From CAVPEW01 sp050247895 (GTDB taxonomy: Bacteria > Actinomycetota > Acidimicrobiia > Acidimicrobiales > VFJN01), in assembly GCA_050247895.1 (NCBI GenBank), contig JBFWTJ010000092.1:1-12842 (forward strand): a DNA stretch of 12,842 nt, in the 5' to 3' direction. The notes beneath the pieces were generated by a model, which was given only the letters and a program-made list of their open reading frames with translations, made no database searches and had not been told where the DNA came from. This document shows positions 1 to 6,217 of the stretch, one piece after another. Every line of letters starts with the position of its first letter. The stretch's first letter is position 1. Both the position numbers and the translations under genes were made by a program.

Positions 1-1
1 C

Positions 2-553
2 GTGCACCAGGGCGTGGTGCTGGTCGAGGTGGCCCTGGCCGCCTCGGGCAGCTACGTGCGCGAGGCCGAGGAGGGGCTCGAGGTCGGCGAGTCGGCGGTG
101 GTGGCCGGCCACGAGGTCCGCTACCTGGGCCTGGAGACCGTCGAGGAGCCCAACCGGACCGTGACCAAGGCCCGGGTCGAGGTCGACGGCGGCCGGGTCT
201 ACGAGCCGCGCCTGTCCCGGTTCCCGAACTTCGGCTCGCCCATCCCGACCCCGTCGGTGCGCACGGGCTTCGTCGAGGACGTCTTCCTGTCGATCACCCA
301 GCTCCCCGAGGACCCCGACGGGGCCCTGACCCTGCGGGTGATCGTCCAGCCCCTGACCGTGTGGCTGTGGATCGGCGGCGGCGTGATGGCGCTGGGCACG
401 GTGCTGTCGGCCTGGCCCGGTCGCCGGCGCCGGCCGACCGACCCGGCCTCGGCCCTGCCCGCGGCGGGCGGCACGGCACCGCCCGACGACGGGGCCGACC
501 TGGCCCCGCCGATCCCGGCCGAGCCCCGGCCCGAGCCGGTGGGGGTGGACTGA
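2..553 (+). CDS. ccmF: Cytochrome c heme lyase subunit CcmF, C-terminal part (5' end outside window)
   Basis: The reading frame is open to the left edge, so this is the last 183 residues of a much larger protein. CcmF is the multi-TM System I heme lyase that moves heme from holo-CcmE to apocytochrome c on the outer face of the membrane. The visible part has a soluble stretch with the FPNFGSP...TPSVR segment followed by GFVEDVFLSITQL, which matches the late extracytoplasmic region of CcmF. One membrane segment follows (about residues 119-138 of the fragment, LTVWLWIGGGVMALGTVLSA), then a proline-rich, charged cytoplasmic tail. The stop codon overlaps the ATG of the thioredoxin-like ccmG gene (ATGA), and ccmH follows, which supports the assignment. 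The GTG at position 2 is simply the first codon in frame, not a real start. Family call confident; the heme-binding WWD region is not in the window. Confidence 0.9.
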   Translation: MHQGVVLVEVALAASGSYVREAEEGLEVGESAVVAGHEVRYLGLETVEEPNRTVTKARVEVDGGRVYEPRLSRFPNFGSPIPTPSVRTGFVEDVFLSITQLPEDPDGALTLRVIVQPLTVWLWIGGGVMALGTVLSAWPGRRRRPTDPASALPAAGGTAPPDDGADLAPPIPAEPRPEPVGVD

Positions 554-1131
554 TGGAGGCGGTGGACGACCCCGGCCTCGACGTGCCCCGGCGGGGCCGC
601 ACCGCGCTGGTCTCCGCCGCGGTGGTGGCGGTGGTGGCGGTGGGCCTGATCGGGTTCCTGGCCACCCGGAGCCAGGGCAGCGAGCGGACGGCCGCCAGCC
701 CCGTGGTCGGCCAGGTCGCGCCGGCCGTCAGCGGGACCGACCTCGACGGCGCCCCGTTCGACATCGACCGCCAGCGGGGCCGCTGGGTGGTGGTGAACTT
801 CTTCGCCACCTGGTGCGTGCCCTGCATCGAGGAGCACCCCGAGCTGGTCGAGTTCTCCTCCCGCCAGGGCCCGGGCCACGACGCCACGGTGGTCAGCGTG
901 GTGGTCGAGACCCCCGAGGCCGAGGCCCGGGAGTTCTTCGCCCGGGAGGGCGGCGACTGGCCGGTCGTCCTGGACCCGGAGGGGCGCACGGCCCTGGAGT
1001 ACGGCATGGTCAAGGTGCCCGAGACCTTCGTCGTGGCGCCCGACGGCACGGTGGTGGCCCGGCTCCTGGGCGGGATCACCGCCGACCAGCTCGACGCGGT
1101 CATCGACCGGGTCACCCGGGGCGCGTCGTGA
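553..1131 (+). CDS. ccmG: CcmG/DsbE-type thiol:disulfide oxidoreductase (TlpA-like, membrane-anchored)
   Basis: A 192-residue thioredoxin-fold protein expected to act outside the membrane, reducing the CXXCH cysteines of apocytochrome c, or CcmH, before heme attachment. A short cytoplasmic N-terminus is followed by one TM anchor (about residues 17-37). The thioredoxin domain carries the redox motif WCVPC (W87, C88, C91), preceded by VVVNFFAT. The cis-proline loop KVPETF (P156) is followed by VVAPDGTVVARLLGG, as in the TlpA/CcmG group. The ATG at 553 overlaps the ccmF stop (ATGA), so it is the natural coupled start; extending upstream would run into ccmF. The next gene, ccmH, starts inside this gene's stop codon. 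A general TlpA thioredoxin is the only alternative, and the operon context favours CcmG. Confidence 0.9.
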   Translation: MEAVDDPGLDVPRRGRTALVSAAVVAVVAVGLIGFLATRSQGSERTAASPVVGQVAPAVSGTDLDGAPFDIDRQRGRWVVVNFFATWCVPCIEEHPELVEFSSRQGPGHDATVVSVVVETPEAEAREFFAREGGDWPVVLDPEGRTALEYGMVKVPETFVVAPDGTVVARLLGGITADQLDAVIDRVTRGAS

Positions 1132-1583
1132 GGACCCGGGTCCTGGCCTGGGTGGCGGTGGCCGCCGCGGTGGTCGGCTCCCTGGGGATCGCCGCCTTCG
1201 GCGACACCGGGCCGCGGACCCGCGAGGAGCGGATCCGGGCCGTGGCCGAGACCATCCGCTGCCCGGCCTGCGCGGGCCAGTCGGTGGCCGACTCCGACAC
1301 GCCGGCGTCGCGCAACATCCGCACCGACATCGCCCGCCGCATCAGCGAGGGCGAGTCCGACGACCAGATCCGGGCCGCGATCGCCGACCGCTTCACCGAC
1401 GTGGTCCTGCTCGAGCCGGGCCGCAGCGGCCTGGCCGGGGCGGTGTGGGCCATCCCGGTGCTGGCCCTGGTGGTGGCCCTGGCCGGGCTGGCCGCGGTGT
1501 TCGCCCGCTGGCGGCGGACGCCGGTGGTGACGGCCAGCGCGCAGGACCGGACCCTGGTCGACGACGCCCGGCGGGGCCCGTGA
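1128..1583 (+). CDS. ccmH: Cytochrome c maturation protein CcmH (CcmH/CycL/NrfF family)
   Basis: A 151-residue protein with an N-terminal signal or TM segment (about residues 5-21), a short three-helix extracytoplasmic domain and a second TM segment (about residues 102-124). The signature motif is RCPACAGQS (C45 and C48), the counterpart of LRCxxCQxQ in proteobacterial CcmH. These cysteines hold or reduce apocytochrome c thiols and exchange disulfides with CcmG. The following SRNIRTDIARRISEGESDDQI is also typical of the fold. Translation most likely begins at GTG 1128, which shares bases with the ccmG stop (GTGA), giving tight coupling; the upstream in-frame extension is only a shadow of ccmG. 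The next gene starts the same way at 1580. Confident from motif plus context. Confidence 0.92.
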   Translation: MRTRVLAWVAVAAAVVGSLGIAAFGDTGPRTREERIRAVAETIRCPACAGQSVADSDTPASRNIRTDIARRISEGESDDQIRAAIADRFTDVVLLEPGRSGLAGAVWAIPVLALVVALAGLAAVFARWRRTPVVTASAQDRTLVDDARRGP

Positions 1584-2380
1584 CCGACCTGGCCGAGCCC
1601 CGTGACGGCGAGCTCGACCCCGACCTGGTCGAGGCGCTGGAGGAGCACCGCGACTTCCTGCTCCGCTCGCTCGACGACCTCGAGCGCGAGCACGAGGCCG
1701 GCGACGTCGACGACGCCGACTACGAGGCCCTCAAGGACGACTACACGGCCCGCGCCGCCCGGGTGATCCGGGCCATCGAACGGCGCCGGGCCCGCTTCGT
1801 CGCCCCCCGCCCCCGAGCGGCCGGTCACCGGGGCCGGACGGTGGCCTGGATCGTGGGGGTGGTGGCCTTCGCCCTGCTGGCCGGGGTCATGGTGGCCCGG
1901 GCCGCCGGTCGCCGGGACGTGGGCGAGGTGGCCTCGGGCGACGTCCGCCGCAGCGTCACCGAGGACCTGAACCGGGGCCGCAACCTGGCCGCGGCGGGCG
2001 ACAGGGCCGGGGCGGTCGAGGTCCTCGACGGGGTGGTCGAGCGGGCGCCGGACAACCCCGAGGCCCGGACCTACCGGGGCTGGTTCCGCTACCTCGACGG
2101 GGACCAGCAGGGCGGACTGACCGACCTGCTGGCCGCGGCGACCGCGCACCCCGACTACCCCGACGTGCACGCCTTCCTGGCCATCGTGTTCTACCGGGGC
2201 GGCCTGGTGGCCGAGGCCGACCGGGAGCTGGCCCGCCTCGACGCCCTCGATCCCCCGGCCGAGCTGCTCGGGCTCCTCACCGAGCTGCGGAACGACATCG
2301 AGGCCGACCTGGCCGAGGCCGGGGCCGGGGCCGCCACGACCACGGTGGCCCCGACGGCTCAGCGGGGCGGGGGGACGTAG
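1580..2380 (+). CDS. CcmI-like TPR protein of cytochrome c biogenesis
   Basis: A 266-residue protein that probably chaperones apocytochrome c to the heme lyase. Residues 20-60 form a charged helical segment (LLRSLDDLEREHEAGDVDDA followed by DY), recalling the N-terminal helical part of CcmI ahead of its membrane anchor. A TM segment sits at about residues 86-106 (VAWIVGVVAFALLAGVMVA). The C-terminal part from about residue 125 has two or three TPR-like helical repeats (NLAAAGDRAGAVEVLDGVVE, then PEARTYRGWFRYLDGDQQGG). The GTG start at 1580 overlaps the ccmH stop (GTGA). The last 22 bp overlap the 3' end of the oppositely oriented phosphatase gene. The general role rests on domain layout and operon position; sequence identity to classical CcmI is likely low. 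Confidence 0.75.
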   Translation: MTDLAEPRDGELDPDLVEALEEHRDFLLRSLDDLEREHEAGDVDDADYEALKDDYTARAARVIRAIERRRARFVAPRPRAAGHRGRTVAWIVGVVAFALLAGVMVARAAGRRDVGEVASGDVRRSVTEDLNRGRNLAAAGDRAGAVEVLDGVVERAPDNPEARTYRGWFRYLDGDQQGGLTDLLAAATAHPDYPDVHAFLAIVFYRGGLVAEADRELARLDALDPPAELLGLLTELRNDIEADLAEAGAGAATTTVAPTAQRGGGT

Positions 2381-2823
2381 GTCCCCGAGCGGGGCCCGCT
2401 GCGGCCGCCCCGCAGCACCCAGGTCGACGCCTTCTGCCACTTGCGCCGGGCCGGGAGCTCGACGCCCCGTTCGGCCAGCGCGTCGAGCAGGTCCGGGATG
2501 ACGTCGCCGTGGCTGCACACCGCGGCGGTCTTGCCGGCCAGCTCGGCCACCAGGGCCAGCACGTCGGCGACCGCGCCGCCCTCGGCCAGCCGCCCGTCGA
2601 CTTCCACGTCGAGGTCGAGGGCCTTGCCCAGCGGGCGGAGCGTCTCGACGCAGCGCACCGCGGGGGACGACACCAGGCGCCGGATCCCCCGGTCGGCGAG
2701 GACCTCGGCCAGCCGCTCGGCCTGGCGGGCGCCCCGGGGATCCAGGGGGCGCAGTGCGTCCTCGCCGGGCCAGTCGCGCCGGCTGCCGGCGTGGGCGTGC
2801 CGGACGACGAAGAGATCGGCCAC
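2359..2823 (-). CDS. SixA-type histidine phosphatase (phosphoglycerate mutase-like superfamily)
   Basis: A short 154-residue histidine phosphatase. The catalytic RHG-type motif is at the extreme N-terminus (VVRHAHAGSR, R8 and nucleophile H9), followed by RPLDPRGARQAERLAEVL, a conserved arginine in SSPAVRCVETL, and the second histidine in CSHGD (H105). This is the minimal SixA layout and also resembles the C-terminal phosphatase domain of mycobacterial MutT1; here no Nudix domain is attached. The substrate cannot be read from the sequence: a phosphohistidine protein or a small phosphoester are both possible. Start GTG 2823 places the motif at residue 8, as in the family. No Shine-Dalgarno is visible, but the gene begins 23 bp after the cysteine desulfurase stop, so it may be co-transcribed. 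Its 3' end overlaps the ccmI-like gene by 22 bp. Confidence 0.8.
   Translation of the reverse strand: MADLFVVRHAHAGSRRDWPGEDALRPLDPRGARQAERLAEVLADRGIRRLVSSPAVRCVETLRPLGKALDLDVEVDGRLAEGGAVADVLALVAELAGKTAAVCSHGDVIPDLLDALAERGVELPARRKWQKASTWVLRGGRSGPRSGTYVPPPR
2360..2401. terminator. Nested hairpin at the ccm / phosphatase convergent junction
   Basis: An inner perfect hairpin GGGGAC-GTAG-GTCCCC (2371-2386) contains the ccmI-like stop codon in its loop. It is enclosed by an outer 7-bp pairing CAGCGGG (2360-2366) with CCCGCTG (2395-2401). It lies exactly where two convergent genes overlap, so a bidirectional terminator or pausing structure is plausible. There is no U-tract, which is common in GC-rich actinobacteria. 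Structure seen directly; function inferred. Confidence 0.45.
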
Positions 2824-2846
2824 GGTCGCTGCAGCGTAGCGGGGCG

Positions 2847-3977
2847 TCAGCCCCGCGCCGCGAGGGCCCGGAGCTCGGCCAGCACGGGGGGCAGGGCGTT
2901 GGCCAGGGCGTCGGCGTCGGCGTCGGTGCTCGACCAGCCGACCGAGATCCGCAGGCTGTGGTGGGCGTCGACGCCCATGGCCTCGAGCACCGGCGAGGGC
3001 TCCAGGCCCTCGGACGCGCAGGCCGAACCGGAGTGGACGGCCAGGCCGGCCCGGTCCAGGCCCAGGAGCACGGCCTGGGGCTCGACGTCGTCGACCCCGA
3101 AGCAGGCCAGGTGGGGGAGGCCCCCCGCCGGGTCGCCGTAGACCCGGGTGCCGTCCAGGGCGCCGACCTCGGCCAGGATCCGGTCCCGGAGCCGGCGCTG
3201 CCGGTCGGCCTCGTGGTCCAGCCCGCCCGACAGCAGGGCGGTGCACGCCGCGCCGAAGGCCACCGCGCCCAGCACGTGCTCCATCCCGGCCCGCCGGGCC
3301 CGCTCCTGGTCGCCGCCGGCCAGCAGCGGGCGCAGGCGCAGGCCACGGCGCACGAGCAGGGCACCGGTGCCGGGCAACCCGCCGAGCTTGTGGGCCGACA
3401 CCGACAGCAGGTCGGCGCCCAGCTCGTCGAAGTCGATCGGCACCCGCCCCGCGGCCTGGGCCGCGTCGACGTGGACCGCCACACCCCGCTCGCGGCACGC
3501 GCCGACGACCTCGGCCACCGGTTGGAGGGTGCCGACCTCGTGGTTGCCCCACTGGAGGTGGACCAGGGCCGTGTCCGGTCGCACGGCGGCGAGCAGGTCG
3601 CCGGGGTCGACCCGGCCGTCGGCGTCGACCCCCACCACGGTGACCTCGCCGTGCGCCGCGGCCGACAGGCGCACGGCGGAGTGCTCGACGGCGGTGAGGA
3701 CCTGGTGCGCCCCCCGCTCGGCCGCACCCCAGCAGGCGGCGGCGATGGCCTCGGTGGCCCCCGAGGTGAGCACGACCTCGCGGGGTCGTGCCCCGAGCAG
3801 CTCGGCCACCGCGGCCCGGGCCTCCTCGAGGGCCACCCGGGACGCCATGCCCTCGCGGTGGATCCGGCCCGGGTCGCCCCCCGGCTCCTCGAGCCAGGCC
3901 CGCGCCGCGGCCACGGCCTCGGGGCGGGGCGGGCTGGTCGACGCGTGGTCGAGGTAGTGGCGGGCGCTAGTCGACAC
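2847..3977 (-). CDS. Cysteine desulfurase (NifS/IscS-like, class V aminotransferase fold)
   Basis: A 376-residue PLP enzyme converting L-cysteine to alanine while loading persulfide sulfur for Fe-S cluster or thio-cofactor synthesis. Seen features in order: YLDHASTSPPRPEA at the N-terminus; TSGATEA (71-77), which contacts the cofactor phosphate; VEHSAV with the PLP-stacking H99; the QWGNHEVGTLQP block; HVDAAQAAG; the PLP lysine in SAHKLGG (K197); and the mobile-loop cysteine in SGSACASEG (C320). All catalytic elements are therefore intact and the length is normal for the NifS/IscS group. The GTG start at 3977 lies inside the 3' end of the upstream regulator gene (11-bp overlap), suggesting translational coupling. 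Being directly behind a SufR-like regulator and close to mrp, it is likely a sulfur donor for Fe-S assembly. A tRNA-thiolation role is also possible; no scaffold gene is adjacent. Confidence 0.92.
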   Translation of the reverse strand: MSTSARHYLDHASTSPPRPEAVAAARAWLEEPGGDPGRIHREGMASRVALEEARAAVAELLGARPREVVLTSGATEAIAAACWGAAERGAHQVLTAVEHSAVRLSAAAHGEVTVVGVDADGRVDPGDLLAAVRPDTALVHLQWGNHEVGTLQPVAEVVGACRERGVAVHVDAAQAAGRVPIDFDELGADLLSVSAHKLGGLPGTGALLVRRGLRLRPLLAGGDQERARRAGMEHVLGAVAFGAACTALLSGGLDHEADRQRRLRDRILAEVGALDGTRVYGDPAGGLPHLACFGVDDVEPQAVLLGLDRAGLAVHSGSACASEGLEPSPVLEAMGVDAHHSLRISVGWSSTDADADALANALPPVLAELRALAARG

Positions 3978-4692
3978 CGATGCTGGTGACGCAGCGGTCG
4001 GCGCCCATGGGCCGGCTGGCGCGGGTCTCGGTGCCGGCCTCGCCGTAGAGGGCGCCGAGCATGCCCCGGACCAGGCCCCGGTCGACGGCGCAGATCACCG
4101 GGTGCTCGATGGCCGTCTCCCCGAAGGGGCAGTGCTCCGACACGATCCGCAGCTCGCCGCGGTGCCGCTCGGCGTGGGCCGCGAAGCCGTGGGCCGACAG
4201 GGCGTCGGCCACGGCGTGCAGGGCGGCCCGGAACGAGCGGTGGAGGTCGCCGCCCATCGAGGAGGCCACCCGGCGCCCGTACTCGACGCCGACCTGCTCG
4301 GCCATGGCCTCGGCCTGCTCGTGGGGCAGCATCGAAAGGGTCCGGCCCAGCAGGGTGACGAGCAGGTCGTCGTGGCGGATGGGCAGCTCGAGCGAGACGT
4401 CGGGCTCGGCGCACCGGTAGCGCTTGGAGGGGCGGCCGGCGCCGCTGCGGCTCCGCTCGGTGCCGACCTCGACGTGCCCGCCGCCGGCCAGCTTGTCGAG
4501 GTGGTGGCGGGCCACGTTGGGGTGCAGCTCGAACGCCTCGGCCACCTCGGCCGCCGTGGCGCCCACGCCGCCGTCGCGGGATCGCTCGTGCACGAACAGG
4601 TAGATGTCGCGCCGGGTCGGGTCGCCGAAGGCGGAGGTGATCGAGGTCACCGCGGAGGAGAACTCCTGCGGGGAGAGGGTCGCTCGATCCAC
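3967..4692 (-). CDS. SufR-like ArsR/DeoR-type HTH regulator with C-terminal cysteines
   Basis: A 241-residue transcription factor of the predicted ArsR-type family that includes SufR. Residues about 18-90 form a winged helix (FGDPTRRDIYLFVHERSRDG, then AAEVAEAFELHPNVARHHLD). A GAGRPSKRYR wing follows, then a C-terminal sensory domain. That domain has three cysteines, C188 in EHCPFGE, C201 in HPVIC and C234 in DRC, spaced C-X12-C-X32-C, with histidines nearby. The X12 spacing matches the first SufR interval, so an Fe-S cluster ligand set is plausible, but this is inference. GTG 4692 is chosen because a TAGAAT -10 box lies 7 nt upstream (a leaderless start) and the long upstream extension is a shadow of mrp. 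It is divergent from mrp and overlaps the cysteine desulfurase, so it probably controls both in response to Fe-S or redox status. Confidence 0.8.
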   Translation of the reverse strand: MDRATLSPQEFSSAVTSITSAFGDPTRRDIYLFVHERSRDGGVGATAAEVAEAFELHPNVARHHLDKLAGGGHVEVGTERSRSGAGRPSKRYRCAEPDVSLELPIRHDDLLVTLLGRTLSMLPHEQAEAMAEQVGVEYGRRVASSMGGDLHRSFRAALHAVADALSAHGFAAHAERHRGELRIVSEHCPFGETAIEHPVICAVDRGLVRGMLGALYGEAGTETRASRPMGADRCVTSIGVD

Positions 4693-4696
4693 GGCC

Positions 4697-4723
4697 GGTA
4701 TTCTACCTATGCCGGTAGTGGTA
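4697..4723. promoter_or_regulatory. Candidate operator: GGTA/TACC half-site cluster between regulator and mrp
   Basis: Within 27 bp there are four GGTA-type half-sites: GGTA 4697-4700, TACC 4704-4707, GGTA 4714-4717 and GGTA 4720-4723. They include the inverted repeat CTACC-N6-GGTAG (4703-4718) and a directly repeated CCGGTA (4695-4700 and 4712-4717). The cluster covers the regulator's own -10 box in the only intergenic region shared with mrp. Autoregulation by the SufR-like protein is the simplest reading. Repeats seen directly; the binding protein is inferred. Confidence 0.5.
4700..4705 (-). promoter_or_regulatory. -10 box (TAGAAT) of a leaderless promoter for the SufR-like regulator
   Basis: On the minus strand TAGAAT is followed by 7 nt and then the GTG start at 4692. 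Transcription starting 6-8 nt after the box would begin at or next to the start codon, the arrangement common for leaderless actinobacterial mRNAs. No Shine-Dalgarno precedes the GTG. No good -35 box is evident. Confidence 0.55.
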
Positions 4724-4762
4724 ATCCCCGCCGCACGCACCCTGCCAGGAGCCCTTCCACCG

Positions 4763-5905
4763 ATGCCCCTCTCGCCCGATGCCGTCGTCGATGCCCTGCG
4801 TCCCGTGGAGGACCCCGAGCTGCACCGCTCGATCGTCGACCTCGGCATGGTGCGCGACGTGCGGGTCGACGGGTCCCGTGTCGGGCTCCAGGTGGCCCTC
4901 ACCGTGGCCGGGTGCCCCCTGCGCAACGAGATCGACCGGCGGGTCCGCCACGCCCTGACCGAGCTCGGCGCCACGGCGATCGACCTGGACTTCGGTGTCA
5001 TGACCGACCAGGAGCGCCAGGACCTGCGGGTCAAGCTGCACGGCGACCCGGCGTCCACCGCGGGCACCCACGCGGCCCACGGCCACGCCGAGGGCCGGGC
5101 CATCCCCTTCGCCGACCCCGCGTCGCGCACCCGCGTCCTGCTGGTGGCCTCGGGCAAGGGCGGCGTGGGGAAGTCCTCGGTCACCACGAACCTGGCCGTG
5201 GCGCTGGCCCGGCGGGGCCGTGACGTGGCGGTGGTCGACGCCGACGTGTGGGGGTTCTCCATCCCGCGGATGCTCGGCGTGGCCCGCCCACCCGTGGTCA
5301 TCGACGACATGCTCGTGCCGCCGACCGGCGCCGGGGGGGTGCGCTGCATCTCGATGGGCTTCTTCGCCCAGGAGGACCAGCCGGTCATCTGGCGGGGCCC
5401 GATGCTGCACAAGGCCCTCGAGCAGTTCCTCACCGACGTGTTCTGGGACGACCCGGAGCTGCTGCTCATCGACCTCCCGCCCGGCACCGGCGACATCTCC
5501 CTGTCGCTGGCCCAGTTCCTGCCCCGGGCCGAGGTCTACGTGGTGACCACGCCGCAGCCCGCGGCCCAGCGCGTGGCGCAGCGGGCCGGCTTCATGGCCC
5601 GCAAGGTCAACCTCGAGGTCAAGGGCGTCGTCGAGAACATGAGCTGGTTCACCGGCGACGACGGCAAGCGCTACGAGCTGTTCGGCGCCGGGGGCGGCGA
5701 CGACCTGGCCGAGCGCCTGGACGTGCCCATGCTCGGCCAGATCCCGCTGGTGCCCGAGCTGCGGGCCGGGGGCGACTCGGGCCGTCCGATCGTGGAGACC
5801 GCGCCCGACGGCGAGGCGGCCCAGGCCTTCGCCGCGATCGCCGAGCGGATCGACGTCGAGCTGGCCCCGACCCGTCGCTCCCACCCCGAGCTCCGCATCG
5901 GCTGA
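4763..5905 (+). CDS. mrp: Mrp/ApbC-family Fe-S cluster carrier ATPase
   Basis: A 380-residue cytoplasmic P-loop NTPase that binds and transfers Fe-S clusters. Residues 1-75 are a MIP18/DUF59 domain (VVDALRPVEDPELHRSIVDL, with C51 in TVAGCPL). A linker with several histidines (H93, H103, H106, H108) leads to the ParA/MinD-like domain, which has a deviant Walker A motif SGKGGVGKSS (130-139), VVDADVWGFSIPRMLG and the LIDLPPGTGD Walker B region. The usual CXXC of Mrp/NBP35 proteins is absent: the ENMSWF segment continues TGDDGKRYELFG, and the protein has only two cysteines (C51, C195). ATG 4763 is chosen because the family's N-terminal domain begins there and AGGAG lies at 4747-4751; an in-frame ATG at 4709 has no ribosome site. 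It is divergent from the SufR-like regulator, supporting a role in Fe-S maturation. Confidence 0.9.
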   Translation: MPLSPDAVVDALRPVEDPELHRSIVDLGMVRDVRVDGSRVGLQVALTVAGCPLRNEIDRRVRHALTELGATAIDLDFGVMTDQERQDLRVKLHGDPASTAGTHAAHGHAEGRAIPFADPASRTRVLLVASGKGGVGKSSVTTNLAVALARRGRDVAVVDADVWGFSIPRMLGVARPPVVIDDMLVPPTGAGGVRCISMGFFAQEDQPVIWRGPMLHKALEQFLTDVFWDDPELLLIDLPPGTGDISLSLAQFLPRAEVYVVTTPQPAAQRVAQRAGFMARKVNLEVKGVVENMSWFTGDDGKRYELFGAGGGDDLAERLDVPMLGQIPLVPELRAGGDSGRPIVETAPDGEAAQAFAAIAERIDVELAPTRRSHPELRIG

Positions 5906-5925
5906 GCCGGCCCGGCCCGGGCTCG

Positions 5926-5931
5926 TAGGAT
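5926..5931 (+). promoter_or_regulatory. Candidate -10 box (TAGGAT) before the DUF3107 gene
   Basis: TAGGAT lies 33 nt before the GTG at 5965, leaving room for a short leader that contains the AGGAGA ribosome site (5955-5960). No convincing -35 is visible in the very GC-rich upstream DNA. It may give the DUF3107-arsA genes their own promoter in addition to read-through from mrp. Confidence 0.35.
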
Positions 5932-5964
5932 GCCGGCCCAGAGACCGCCCCGACAGGAGACCCC

Positions 5965-6195
5965 GTGGACGTCCGCATCGGCTTGACCCAGACCCCCAAG
6001 GAGCTCGAGGTCCACCTCGCCGACGACGCCGACCCGGCCGTCGTGCGGGCCGAGGTCGAGGGGGCCATCGCCGCGGGCTCGACGCTGTGGCTGACCGACC
6101 GCCGCGGTCGCCAGATCGGCGTGGCCGGGGCCAAGGTGGCCTACGTCGAGATCGGCACCCCCGACGAGGCCCGCCGGATCGGCTTCGGCGGCTGA
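5965..6195 (+). CDS. DUF3107 family small protein
   Basis: A 76-residue protein of unknown function in the actinobacterial DUF3107 family. It starts MDVRIGLTQTPKELEVHLAD, continues with VRAEVEGAIAAGSTLWLTDRRGRQIGV in the middle, and ends KVAYVEIGTPDEARRIGFGG. The pattern suggests a compact alpha/beta fold with no TM segment or cysteine. GTG 5965 is supported by a strong AGGAGA site (5955-5960). The gene sits 59 bp after mrp and 22 bp before the first ArsA-like ATPase, so it is probably co-transcribed with the ATPase pair. The location is suggestive, but no function should be assigned from it. Confidence 0.8.
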   Translation: MDVRIGLTQTPKELEVHLADDADPAVVRAEVEGAIAAGSTLWLTDRRGRQIGVAGAKVAYVEIGTPDEARRIGFGG

Positions 6196-6217
6196 GGCCC
6201 GGGGGTCGGCGCCCGAG

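Noticed and set aside
1112..4414. Very long minus-strand open frame (1100 codons)
   Set aside because: It runs antisense to the ccm genes and out of frame through the phosphatase, desulfurase and part of the regulator gene. Its composition is Arg/Pro/Gly-rich low complexity, a product of high GC third positions.
4709..4762. In-frame ATG at 4709 as the mrp start
   Set aside because: It lies within the GGTA/TACC operator cluster, lacks a ribosome site, and the family N-terminus begins at 4763, where AGGAG precedes.
4693..5496. N-terminal extension of the SufR-like regulator to 509 residues
   Set aside because: The extension is antisense to mrp, Arg/Ser/Thr-rich and without family similarity. 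The HTH domain starts just after GTG 4692, which has a fitting promoter.
5904..5924. GC-rich imperfect hairpin after mrp as a terminator
   Set aside because: Only five outer pairs with a bulged interior and no U-tract; such repeats of GGCCC arise easily at this GC content, so not listed as a feature.
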